Virus record (IMG/VR): IMGVR_UViG_3300008116_003048 | Span: 1-50,402 of that record | Reading direction: 5' to 3' (one strand) | Origin: a virus | DNA length: 50,402 nt | In this document: piece by piece, positions 32,945 to 41,000 of the stretch | How the letters are laid out: every line of letters begins with the position of its first letter | Position numbering within the stretch: position 1 is the first letter of the stretch | Notes under the pieces: generated by a model | The model's input: the letters and a program-made list of their open reading frames with translations, nothing else | Databases searched by the model: none | What the model was told of the DNA's origin: nothing | Program-made: the position numbers and the translations under genes

Positions 32945-33182
32945 TTTTTAACTGTTTATTTTCTTGTTTCAAAACAGTAATTTGTTTAACAACGGTTTCT
33001 ACTTTTTGGTTAATTGTGCTATCACTTTTTGCACTTGCTGCACTAGAGGTTGCAAAAGTTTGCTCACTGTGGATAATGATTGAATCAATTTTGTCAATGC
33101 TTTCATTTGTTTCGATTTTTGCGTCTATTTTAGGCTGACAACCTATTAACATGACTATTGCTAGAAAGTATAACGTTTTCAT
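32847..33182 (-). CDS. Coiled-coil lipoprotein (o-spanin-like)
   Basis: From the ATG at 33182 (MKTLYFLAIVMLIGCQPK) there is a signal peptide with lipobox LIGC, so the mature protein is lipidated, then a coiled coil (KQITVLKQENKQLKSENNELK). Lipoproteins of this size overlapping a coiled-coil membrane protein are the hallmark of two-component spanins. Bacteroidota spanins are poorly described, so the call is tentative. Confidence 0.65.
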   Translation of the reverse strand: MKTLYFLAIVMLIGCQPKIDAKIETNESIDKIDSIIIHSEQTFATSSAASAKSDSTINQKVETVVKQITVLKQENKQLKSENNELKIMLDSADDLGKPFKLLPVSGGKNDR

Positions 33183-33186
33183 AGTA

Positions 33187-33492
33187 TTATTGTATTTTAC
33201 CAAGTTGTTGTAATACTGCGATCTTAGATGCCAATGCAGATGAAGTGCTATCTGACTTACGTAGTTGCTCAGACATTTGTGATAGTTTTGTTTCTAACTG
33301 CTCTATCTTGGCGTTCTGCCTATCTTGAATGGCAGTGTTAGACATTTTGATATCTACATAAAGATATCCTACTGCCACAATACAAATAAACATAAGACCT
33401 TTTACAGGATCTTTAGAGAACTCCTTAAAGGTAATAGGAGGCTTTATAGTGCCTGCTACTGATTCTGCTACGGATGCAGCTTTTCTTGCCAT
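33187..33492 (-). CDS. Membrane-anchored coiled-coil protein, 101 aa
   Basis: From the ATG at 33492 (MARKAASVAESVAGTIKPP) one transmembrane segment (GLMFICIVAVGYLYVDI) is followed by a coiled coil (KIEQLETKLSQMSEQL). It could be an additional lysis or tail-associated membrane protein. The start is chosen at the inner ATG because the longer form reads through the terminator hairpin. Confidence 0.6.
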   Translation of the reverse strand: MARKAASVAESVAGTIKPPITFKEFSKDPVKGLMFICIVAVGYLYVDIKMSNTAIQDRQNAKIEQLETKLSQMSEQLRKSDSTSSALASKIAVLQQLGKIQ

Positions 33493-33513
33493 TTTATTTA
33501 ATTTTATATAAAT

Positions 33514-33548
33514 AAAAAAAGGGCTGTATATACCGATATACAACCCTT
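33514..33548 (-). terminator. Intrinsic terminator between 33635 gene and 33187 gene
   Basis: Minus strand AAGGGTTGTATAT-CGGT-ATATACAGCCCTT forms a long hairpin followed by seven T residues. It should stop transcripts coming from the upstream gene, so the lysis genes below it probably rely on their own promoter or on read-through. On the plus strand no comparable T-run follows. Confidence 0.8.
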
Positions 33549-33634
33549 CAATTACTTTTCAGTAATAAATATGTCTAAATAGAAAAGTTCAATCAAGAAC
33601 TTTCCTCTAAACAATAAATTCTAGTATGTAATTG

Positions 33635-33934
33635 TTAGAATTTTTTAAACCTACGGGCTTGAGGTCTATTCATTGGAATCATGCAGCACTGTACGTTTGG
33701 ACGACGTCCTGGTACATTTCTTCTCATTTGCATGCGTCTACGTTGCATAGCCCTAAACTGCTGTTCAGTCATGGTTATAATAACTTGACCATCTTTACGA
33801 ACTACATTAGGCCTTCGCCAATTCTGTTGGTGATCAACAAAGTCTCTAAACTGGTTAGGTAAAGGGCGTTGAGGTGGCTGGGCAATAGCTACTGTACTTA
33901 GTAGAATAGCTACGATTGTTAATAGTGTTTTCAT
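33635..33934 (-). CDS. Small exported Arg/Pro-rich protein, 99 aa
   Basis: A signal peptide (MKTLLTIVAILLSTVAIA) precedes a proline- and arginine-rich mature part (FRAMQRRRMQMRRNVPGRR) with a Cys-Cys pair. It is exported but not lipidated. A cationic periplasmic protein might act on membranes or peptidoglycan; no homologue recognised. Confidence 0.65.
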   Translation of the reverse strand: MKTLLTIVAILLSTVAIAQPPQRPLPNQFRDFVDHQQNWRRPNVVRKDGQVIITMTEQQFRAMQRRRMQMRRNVPGRRPNVQCCMIPMNRPQARRFKKF

Positions 33935-33953
33935 AATGGTTAGAACCTTTTTA

Positions 33954-34511
33954 TTAGTAAAGGTTTAATTTGTGGAGGAGGCTAATAAATTCCTGGACCT
34001 CTCCACTGCTCATATTAGATTTAAGATTGTTCATAGTGTAACTAATAAATTGTATATTACCTATTTCATATCCTTTAGTGGAATCTATCCTATCTATTGA
34101 AGCTTTATAGTTGTAACTGGTCGATTTATAGTTTTTATATGAAGGAAGAATTAGCGGTACTTTTGTATAGGCACATAGTCCGTTTTGATTGTTCCACACT
34201 TTTACCAGATAGTTTGAATCTATATTGTGGTCACCGAACTTTTCTTTTGCTTTTTTTCTACCTCTTACTCTTCTTATAAACTCATTCATAGATGATCTGA
34301 TAAAGTCATCTTCTGTAACAAGCTTATTTTCTCCACCTACAAACTTCTTACTGACTCTCTTTAAATGAGTTAGATTAGATGGTCTCTTACTAGAGCAAGA
34401 AAGAGAGCAGTAAAATTGATCTCTACCTCTTTTTGTTTGCCTGTTATACTCGCTTTTGTAATAATCAAAATTGTTTCCACAAGTAGCACAGACTAGTTTT
34501 ATATTAGACAT
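33954..34511 (-). CDS. HNH-type nuclease with N-terminal zinc finger
   Basis: The N-terminus CATCGNNF...FYCSLSCSSK is a treble-clef-like zinc finger. The C-terminal half, GLCAYTKVPL...ASIDRIDSTKGYEIGNIQFI...MNNLKSN, follows a common phage HNH variant where the ordinary first His region is SIDRID. It is probably a free-standing homing-type endonuclease placed just downstream of the tmRNA. Confidence 0.7.
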   Translation of the reverse strand: MSNIKLVCATCGNNFDYYKSEYNRQTKRGRDQFYCSLSCSSKRPSNLTHLKRVSKKFVGGENKLVTEDDFIRSSMNEFIRRVRGRKKAKEKFGDHNIDSNYLVKVWNNQNGLCAYTKVPLILPSYKNYKSTSYNYKASIDRIDSTKGYEIGNIQFISYTMNNLKSNMSSGEVQEFISLLHKLNLY

Positions 34512-34550
34512 GATCTACATTTATAATAAATATGTAGGCCATGGGTTTTT

Positions 34551-34987
34551 TGGTGGAGGAGACGGAGAATCGAACTCCGTGTATCCATAAGGAACAATAA
34601 CACTAACGTATCACATGCTTAGTACTGAATTGTAAGAGACGTGGGTAGTAGCTTTTATCTCTTCTTTGCTCCATCAGTCTTGCGACCAACTCTGTACTGT
34701 AATTTGGGGACGTCGGTTTTGGTCGACGTCGCTTCCACCACCTAATTTTTTAGCGGAAACTAGGAAAACCAGAGTGCTGTTCTGTTGCAAGGCTATCAGC
34801 TGCCCCTGCGAGGATTAGGCTGCTAGAGCGAACTCCTCATTGAAGATAGAAGCTAAAATAGCTTCACCTTCAGCAATACGTTCTTGACGTGTTGCATTTA
34901 TTTGTTGATTGTTTGTTTAAAGACGACACGACCAACCGTCTGCATGTAGTGGTACCTTCACATTACGGAGCAATACCTGGCTCCCCC
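34551..34987 (-). ncRNA. ssrA: Transfer-messenger RNA (tmRNA)
   Basis: The 3' end has a T-arm (CGGAG-TTCGATT-CTCCG), an acceptor pairing GGGGGAG at 34981-34987 with CTCCTCC, and an encoded ACCA. Internal CTAAGCATGTGATAC closely matches the conserved 3' part of bacterial tmRNA, and GGTTGG lies in a PK1-like region. A resume codon GCA at 34895-34893 opens a 26-codon frame ending FNEEFALAA then TAA at 34815-34817, the ALAA protease tag. It rescues stalled ribosomes with SmpB; no smpB is in this window. Confidence 0.92.
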
Positions 34988-34994
34988 ATATATA

Positions 34995-35231
34995 TTAAGC
35001 GCCTGTGTAAGAAACAGGCTGTTCAGCCCAATATTCCTTTTCTAACTCTTCTGTCCAATCTGAGAAAGAATCTTCTTCTAGTTCAAACCTGGACTGATCA
35101 AAACAATTAAACCCTTCTGGAGGCGTTACTCCTTCTAGGTGGTAATTACCTCGTCTTGTAAAATGAATTACATTATAAAGTTCACCTTCGATTAAGATAT
35201 TACCATCACCTTTAATACAACGAACTAGCAT
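34995..35231 (-). CDS. Hypothetical protein, 78 aa
   Basis: A small beta-rich start (MLVRCIKGDGNILIEGELYNVIHF) suggests an SH3-like barrel; the C-terminal part is acidic. Its stop lies only 7 bases from the tmRNA 5' end, so both may share a transcript. Function unknown. Confidence 0.65.
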   Translation of the reverse strand: MLVRCIKGDGNILIEGELYNVIHFTRRGNYHLEGVTPPEGFNCFDQSRFELEEDSFSDWTEELEKEYWAEQPVSYTGA

Positions 35232-35310
35232 ATATAAAGATTATTTTTTATAAGAAAAGACGTTTCAACGGTAGTCTTGCCCGAGCGTTTCCCTCGACAA
35301 CCTTGATTGA
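35232..35310 (-). other. Structured intergenic leader/terminator-like region
   Basis: The minus strand carries CGAG-GGAAACG-CTCG followed by an imperfect hairpin AAGA-CTAC-CGTT-GA-AACG-TCTT running into T-rich sequence. It may be a weak terminator for the lipoprotein gene or a structured leader of the next gene. No tRNA can be folded from it. Confidence 0.35.
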
Positions 35311-35490
35311 TTACTGGGCAGTAGCAGTACTAGTGCCAGCAATTGTTGCTGAATCAGCTACAACAGTAGTGTCAGCAGTTACAACTGTAGAATCAACAGC
35401 TGTAGAGTCTTGAGTAGGTTTAGATTCACCAACTCCGTTGCAAGCAGCAAGGGTAAGAGCTGCGGCAAACACGATCATGATTTTTTTCAT
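35311..35490 (-). CDS. Small lipoprotein, 59 aa
   Basis: From the ATG at 35490 (MKKIMIVFAAALTLAACNG) there is a signal peptide with lipobox LAAC; Cys17 becomes the lipidated N-terminus. The mature part is a low-complexity Thr/Ala/Val/Asp/Ser stretch. It has its own promoter-like TATATTTG box. A surface-exposed phage lipoprotein could act in superinfection exclusion, though nothing in the sequence proves this. Confidence 0.75.
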   Translation of the reverse strand: MKKIMIVFAAALTLAACNGVGESKPTQDSTAVDSTVVTADTTVVADSATIAGTSTATAQ

Positions 35491-35513
35491 GGGTATTTTG
35501 TTTTTAATTAATA

Positions 35514-35546
35514 CAAATATAACCAATTTAGTTGATCTTTATACAA
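35514..35546 (-). promoter_or_regulatory. Bacteroidota-type promoter for the lipoprotein gene
   Basis: TATATTTG at 35514-35521 (minus strand) is a perfect match to the TAnnTTTG -7 box, with a TTG 22 bases upstream (35544-35546) as a -33 element. The lipoprotein ATG lies about 24 bases downstream. This fits recognition by the host primary sigma factor. Confidence 0.65.
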
Positions 35547-35568
35547 TCAATCTTATTAGTTGACCACT

Positions 35569-35922
35569 TTATTTTTGGGTCTCTCTACTTTTGATGATGA
35601 GTTCACCGATTACTTCTAACTTTCCAACTAGGCGTTGAAATTCGGTTTGAGTCATTTCCACATCTTCGGATGCTTTAACTAATTTATCTAGTAGATCTTT
35701 ATACTCTGTCTTTCCTTTCTCAGGATCAAATTTACCTTTCTTAGCTTTGTCATAATAAGGAAGCTTAACTATAAAGTGGTTATAGGTTAGCATAGAAATA
35801 CCACCTTTCTCTTTGGCATTGTTTGCTATCTTTTCTGCACCATCACGACGCTTGGTAGAAAACTCTTCAAACTTCTCTGATTCGTTTACTGCCTCGTTTA
35901 GTAGGTCAATTAGTTTTGTCAT
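35569..35922 (-). CDS. Hypothetical helical protein, 117 aa
   Basis: A soluble, Lys/Glu-rich, mainly helical protein with no recognised domain. It is 1 bp downstream of the GH19 endolysin gene, so the two are probably co-translated. Function unknown. Confidence 0.65.
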   Translation of the reverse strand: MTKLIDLLNEAVNESEKFEEFSTKRRDGAEKIANNAKEKGGISMLTYNHFIVKLPYYDKAKKGKFDPEKGKTEYKDLLDKLVKASEDVEMTQTEFQRLVGKLEVIGELIIKSRETQK

Positions 35923-35923
35923 A

Positions 35924-36523
35924 TTATTTTAATAGATCGTAATACTCTTTAAAGTGCTTGATGCGATCAGGAAGTCCAATCGTTCCGCCATTTACGCGCT
36001 TTGTAACAGAAGTTACTACGGCATCAGTTGCACCTTGGTCAGCAATCTTGTGTAGTCCATTCTTATTAAAGAACCAAGCTGCAGAAAGAAGAGGGTATTT
36101 TGTAGCAACTACATCTGGATTGGCTGCAACATCTTCATTGATAGCCTTTCCAAAAGCTGTGTAGTTGTCTTTACCTGTCAATTGAATGTAGCCACGGCCA
36201 CGAAATTTGTAACCATCTCCAGATGATTCTGGACCGTTACCCATCCTTGATCCGTAAACCAAGTTAGCAATCTTTTCAGGCTTTCTTTCATACAACTTTG
36301 CTTTTTCTTCAGTTGGAAAATACTTCTTGAATATACCAAGAAGCCCTTTAGCTCCGTAGTTCAAATTCTCGTTGACTACTTTAAACCCGCCAGACTCATG
36401 GCCACATTGTGCCAAGAAGTGAGCAAGTCTAAGTGGAGTATTGATTTCAAATTTAGCTAGAGTGTCTGGGATCTGTGCTATCACAGAGTCAGGAACGTGT
36501 CCTTTTAGTTTACTTATATCCAT
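35924..36523 (-). CDS. GH19-type endolysin
   Basis: The catalytic Glu block LAQCGHESGGF (E43) and RGRGYIQLTGKDNY identify the lysozyme/chitinase fold of GH19 phage endolysins. The protein has 199 residues, a single domain and no signal peptide, so it needs a holin to reach peptidoglycan. This contrasts with the exported GH73-like enzyme at 31323. Confidence 0.9.
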   Translation of the reverse strand: MDISKLKGHVPDSVIAQIPDTLAKFEINTPLRLAHFLAQCGHESGGFKVVNENLNYGAKGLLGIFKKYFPTEEKAKLYERKPEKIANLVYGSRMGNGPESSGDGYKFRGRGYIQLTGKDNYTAFGKAINEDVAANPDVVATKYPLLSAAWFFNKNGLHKIADQGATDAVVTSVTKRVNGGTIGLPDRIKHFKEYYDLLK

Positions 36524-36557
36524 GATTATGTTTTATGGATATAAATATCTAGTAAGC

Positions 36558-36815
36558 TTATTTGAAGTTGTTAAAAGCCGCTTCTAATTGACCTTTAGAC
36601 ATTGCTCCGGTATGTCTGTAGACAGTGTTTCCTTGATAGTCTACAAGGATAATCGTAGGAATTGAGGTCACCTCATATTTCTGAGACATGCTTGGATCAT
36701 AATCTACATTGATATCTGTCCATCTTATATTCATTTCTCTTACAGTCTGTTCTACTAGAGGTTTGAATGACTTACAAGGGCCACACCATGGGGCTCCAAA
36801 ATACAATACTTGCAT
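36558..36815 (-). CDS. Thioredoxin-like protein
   Basis: YFGAPWCGPCKSFKPL carries the WCGPC redox motif (Cys11, Cys14), and SIPT supplies the cis-proline. At 85 residues it is a short but complete thioredoxin fold, without signal peptide, so cytoplasmic. Phage thioredoxins can support ribonucleotide reductase or act as replication cofactors. Confidence 0.92.
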   Translation of the reverse strand: MQVLYFGAPWCGPCKSFKPLVEQTVREMNIRWTDINVDYDPSMSQKYEVTSIPTIILVDYQGNTVYRHTGAMSKGQLEAAFNNFK

Positions 36816-36818
36816 AAT

Positions 36819-37010
36819 TTACTTTTGATATTTAAATTTAGGTTGTCTAAATACGTCGTGAGTTCTAACAGCTCTGAGAGGCTTGAAGGTATATCCTTGT
36901 TTAGGCTTATTCTTCTTTAGCCACTCTTCATAAATATCCTCTCTAGCCCAGTTGTCGGACTGCCTTCTCATTTGCTTTAGTAAGAGATTCCTTCTTTGTT
37001 CGTAACTCAT
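36819..37010 (-). CDS. Small basic protein, 63 aa
   Basis: A highly basic 63-residue protein (KNKPKQGYTFKPLRAVRTHD) 3 bp upstream of thioredoxin. A TATATTTG promoter box lies only a few bases before its ATG, so its mRNA may have almost no leader. Function unknown. Confidence 0.6.
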   Translation of the reverse strand: MSYEQRRNLLLKQMRRQSDNWAREDIYEEWLKKNKPKQGYTFKPLRAVRTHDVFRQPKFKYQK

Positions 37011-37014
37011 AGAT

Positions 37015-37047
37015 CAAATATACAAAACCTGATCTAAACGTAATCAA
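37015..37047 (-). promoter_or_regulatory. Bacteroidota-type promoter at the divergent junction
   Basis: TATATTTG at 37015-37022 on the minus strand with a TTG 22 bases upstream (37045-37047) fits the -7/-33 pattern for the gene at 37010. The plus-strand gene at 37061 is preceded by ATATTTATTAGAGT in the same 50-bp gap, so two back-to-back control elements overlap here. Confidence 0.55.
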
Positions 37048-37060
37048 TATTTATTAGAGT

Positions 37061-37318
37061 ATGGTAATAGTTGAACAAATGCCTTGGTTACACTTTGTAA
37101 AACTATCTCATATAAGTAAGCTCCCTTTAGAAGAACAAGTTAGGAAATATAGGCTTTACTTATGCGAGCTAGAAACTATCAGAGTCGGTATAGAGTGTGG
37201 TGGTAAATCTGCTACTAAAAAAATAGTGAATGAAGGATTTTTGCAACAAGAAGACCTATACTATATCTTACAAGAAGATGGATCAAAGATTTACATAACA
37301 GTAGAAAAAATGATATAA
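37061..37318 (+). CDS. Hypothetical protein, 85 aa (plus-strand unit)
   Basis: A small protein starting MVIVEQMPWLHFVKLSHISK, 1 bp upstream of the fibre-like gene and in the same direction. It may be a tail or head accessory protein or a chaperone for the fibre protein; no domain recognised. The start is preceded by AATATTTATTAGAGT, closely matching the sequence before the TonB receptor transcript. Confidence 0.65.
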   Translation: MVIVEQMPWLHFVKLSHISKLPLEEQVRKYRLYLCELETIRVGIECGGKSATKKIVNEGFLQQEDLYYILQEDGSKIYITVEKMI

Positions 37319-37319
37319 C

Positions 37320-37943
37320 ATGCCAGATTTACCGATATCAGGGCTTCCTGAACACGACAATTTAACAGGGTCAGAATTATTTGCTATAGTCCAAGGAGGA
37401 ATTACTAAATACGCAGATCTAGTAGACATTAAAAATTATATGACATCATCAACTCCTGGTTTAGGAGGTTCTGGTTTGGGGTGGGCTCGTTATGATGATA
37501 CACAATATACTACATCATCATTTCTAACTGTGACTGATGGCACAAATGTAGTTATACCTAATAATGCCGGATCTAGTGTTACTACTTATATAAATTCCTC
37601 TGTGGCATTTTATAATGGAACTACTAAAAAAGTACAAACAGAAAATGAAGCTGACGTTTATACTATGATTGTCACTTTCAAAGCTAAAGCTCCGAATGCA
37701 AATCAAACTCATATAGATATCTCCTTATCATCAACAGGAGCCACTCCTTATGATAGAGTTTCTAAAAGTTTAACATTCGCTAAAGGTAATAACCAATGGC
37801 AAAACTTCTATGAAAGCTTCAGCTTTTACGCAGATGCGGATTTTGTTACCAATGGCAATCAATGGAAAATATATGCAATTGGAGGAGACGTTCATGTTGC
37901 ATCATGTATATATTTTATTCAGCGAACATTTAATGCAGGATAG
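37320..37943 (+). CDS. Fibre-like virion protein
   Basis: The N-terminus PISGLPEHDNLTGSELFAIVQGGITKYADLVDI is a motif common at the start of phage fibre or tail-attachment proteins. The rest is glycine/serine/threonine-rich beta structure that could form a jelly-roll or trimeric domain. 207 residues; no signal peptide. A host-binding or decoration role is inferred. Confidence 0.65.
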   Translation: MPDLPISGLPEHDNLTGSELFAIVQGGITKYADLVDIKNYMTSSTPGLGGSGLGWARYDDTQYTTSSFLTVTDGTNVVIPNNAGSSVTTYINSSVAFYNGTTKKVQTENEADVYTMIVTFKAKAPNANQTHIDISLSSTGATPYDRVSKSLTFAKGNNQWQNFYESFSFYADADFVTNGNQWKIYAIGGDVHVASCIYFIQRTFNAG

Positions 37944-37970
37944 TTTATCATAAGCAAAAGATAAATAAAA

Positions 37971-38000
37971 AAGCCCCTTATTCAGGGGCTTCTTTTTTAT
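37971..38000. terminator. Bidirectional intrinsic terminator
   Basis: AAGCCCC...GGGGCTT forms a strong hairpin (about 37972-37992). It is flanked by T-runs in both directions: CTTTTTTAT on the plus strand and TTTTTTATTTATC on the minus strand. It ends the plus-strand unit and the convergent TonB receptor gene, isolating both from neighbours. Confidence 0.9.
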
Positions 38001-38015
38001 GCTAGAGTAAGAATA

Positions 38016-41000
38016 TTACTTACCGAAAGTGTAACGAAGGCCTAGCTGAGCTGTCCACACATCAAACACAGATGAGTTGAATTGATATGTATCACGAGCC
38101 AAGAAAGAACCTGTTGCATCTCTCTGTGTAGATAGTCTATATGTTGGAACACCTGCAGCATCACGGCTTACGAAGTTTAGCAATTGAGGTGCACCTGCAC
38201 GTTGAGATACGCCCCATTTGTTACTCAACATATTACCGAAGTTCAAGATATCTGCACGGATCTGGAAAGCATTACGCTTACCTTTGATCTTTACAAAGAA
38301 GTCTTGAGCGGCAGAAAGATCAAAACGGTGTAGGAATGGTAGATCTAACGCATTTCTTTCTGCGTATTGACCCCTACGTGTTTTCAAATATGGATCTTGA
38401 TTAATGAAAGCATCGAATGCCGCCTGCTGTTGGGCTTCAGTATAAACTGTAGTTCCAACTGTTAATGGAGCAAAGCGAATATCAGATGCTTTATGTGGTA
38501 CAAATATCAAATCATTATTGCTTACACGGTCACCATTTAAATCACCAGCAACAATATATGAGAATGGATTGTTTTGTGATCCTACATAACCTAAGGTTAA
38601 TGTAGTAGCAGTACCATATTTCTTATCACCTTCAATACGGTATCCTAATAAACCAACAATACGATTTCTAACTACGAAATCTGAAGTTGTTAAATTAAGA
38701 GTATTATTACCGAATACAGATTGAGCTGATTGCCAAGAACCAGAAGCAATAGAACCAGCACTCATGAAGTCTTCAGCTTGAGCATTTGTGTATGCTACAT
38801 AGCCCCAAATACCTTTAGATACTGGCTTTTCTAATTTGTAAGTGATTGAACGGTTATAGGCACCATTTCTGTTTGTTAAAACAGCAGCCATTGAAACGTT
38901 ATCATTTACACGAACACCATTGTCATTACCGGCATACAATGGTCTTGTATCAACACCTAATAGATTGCCTACTGGTTTGTCTAGGTTAGCATTGTAATAA
39001 TGAACAGCATTAAGTGTTTGATTGTATAATACTTCAACACTTGCTACTAAACCTAACCAAGGCAATTTATGCTCTACTGCCAAGTTATTCTTCCATACTT
39101 GTGGAAACTTGTAATTAGGATCTGTCAATGCTAGATCAAATGTAGAAGGTAGAGTTGGTGTTGAAGGAATGAAGTACTGGTTTGGATTAGCAGTAAAGCC
39201 ATAAGCGGCTGCAGCTGCACCAGATACATCAATAAACCCTGACAATACACCATTGTTACCGATCTGGTTAGATAAGAATACAAGAGGAGGGCGGCCAGTA
39301 AAAATACCACTACCACCACGTACTTGTGTTTTACCTTTACCTTTTACGTTCCAGTTAAAACCAAAGCGAGGTTCAAATAACAATTGCATTTCTGGCATTA
39401 CACCTGTATTCCACTTCTCACCATCGGCAAAAGTCATTGCTGTAATGGCTTTGTTCTCTAGAGCTGTGTTATTGATTCCAATAATGTTTGCTCTGATACC
39501 AACAGTTAGCTTTAGGTTTTTAACACCATTATATTCATCTTGTAGATAAACATCTGTTCTAGTTGATTCTAAAGTCTGCATTGGTGCAATTCCACCTGGT
39601 AAAGCAGAGTAGCGAAGTTGGAAACGTGCAGGTGCAAAAGTTGAAGGACGACCATTATTTGCTAATGATTGATTAGCAGCAGTATAGAAGTCATTCAAAC
39701 TATTAAAGATATAAACACCATTAGAGGCTGGGAAGAACAAATTGTTTGACTGATATTGTTGGAAGTTAAAACCACCAACTACAGTATGTTTACCAAGATA
39801 CTTAGTTAAGTTGTTAGTAACGTTAAATGTCCAATAGTCCAATTTGTTATCTGGTGTAAATGGATCAAACCCTACTGAAGTGTAAGTTGCTGAACCTTCA
39901 CGAATATCAATGGTTGGAAACATTTGACTCATGTAAGCCCTGTTCTCAATTTGCTTGTCGTAAGACACGATCAAGTTATTGTGAAGTGTGTTAGAGATCT
40001 TTGAGTTAAGTTCCAATACTGCTGAACGGGTGTTATCCATAATAATGTAACCACTATTTTGGAAACTCATAGCATTAAACTGAGTTGTACGGTTACCAGC
40101 ACCTGCCGACTGAGAGTTTGAAATATTTATTTCAGCCGATGAGTTATGGTGAACATAACGAGCAGTAAGTTTGTTTTTAGCATTGATGTTCCAATCAACA
40201 CGAACGAGAAATTTGTTAGACTCATTAGTGTTGGAATACCCTTCCCATGGTCCGGTTGTATAGTTAAACTTCTCTTTCATGAACTTAGAAAGTGAGTCCA
40301 TTGCAGAGTATCTAACACGAGATACTTGACTTCCTGTTAAAGGAGATCCGGCTGAGATCCAAGTTGTTCCTGGTTCTGTGCGTTCAATCTGCTCATAGTT
40401 ACCAAATACGAACAATTTGTTCTTGATAATAGGAAGACCTAAACGGAAGCCTTGTACTTTCTCATCAAACTTCTGTGCTGTGACAGTTGTACCACGAGCA
40501 TTATTACCTACATAACGAGATGAATTATCACGTTGTGTTTGATAAACTGATCCTTCGATATCGTTTGTACCAGAGCGAGTTACAGCATTGATACCAGCAC
40601 CAGTGAATCCAGATTGACGAATATCAAATGGAGCAATGTTAACTTGCAATTGATCGATAGCGTCAAGAGAGATAGCAGAAGCTCCTGTACGACCACCGGC
40701 TTGTGCTGAAGATCCTAGACCGAAGTTGTTGTTGAATTGTGAACCGTCAATAGTGAAGTTGTTCATACGAGAGTCTTGAGCTCCGAATGAAGTACCATTA
40801 CCAAATGGATTGTACTTAGTAATACCATCGATTGTTCTGGCTCCTGTGATAGGAATAGAAGTTAATTCACGACGACCGAACTGCTGAGCAGCCCCTGTTT
40901 TTTGTCTTGAAAAGGCACTATTGCCACTAACAACTACTTCTTTGAGAGCCTTTACCTCATCAATCAAAACGAAGTCAACGTTAGATGTTAAACCTAACTG

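Noticed and set aside
34889-35110. Plus-strand ORF across the tmRNA 5' half
   Set aside because: It overlaps the tmRNA and the 78-aa minus-strand gene; low-complexity composition and no start context.
35232-35310. Possible tRNA in the structured gap
   Set aside because: Stems are too few and there is no T-loop TTC motif or acceptor pairing.
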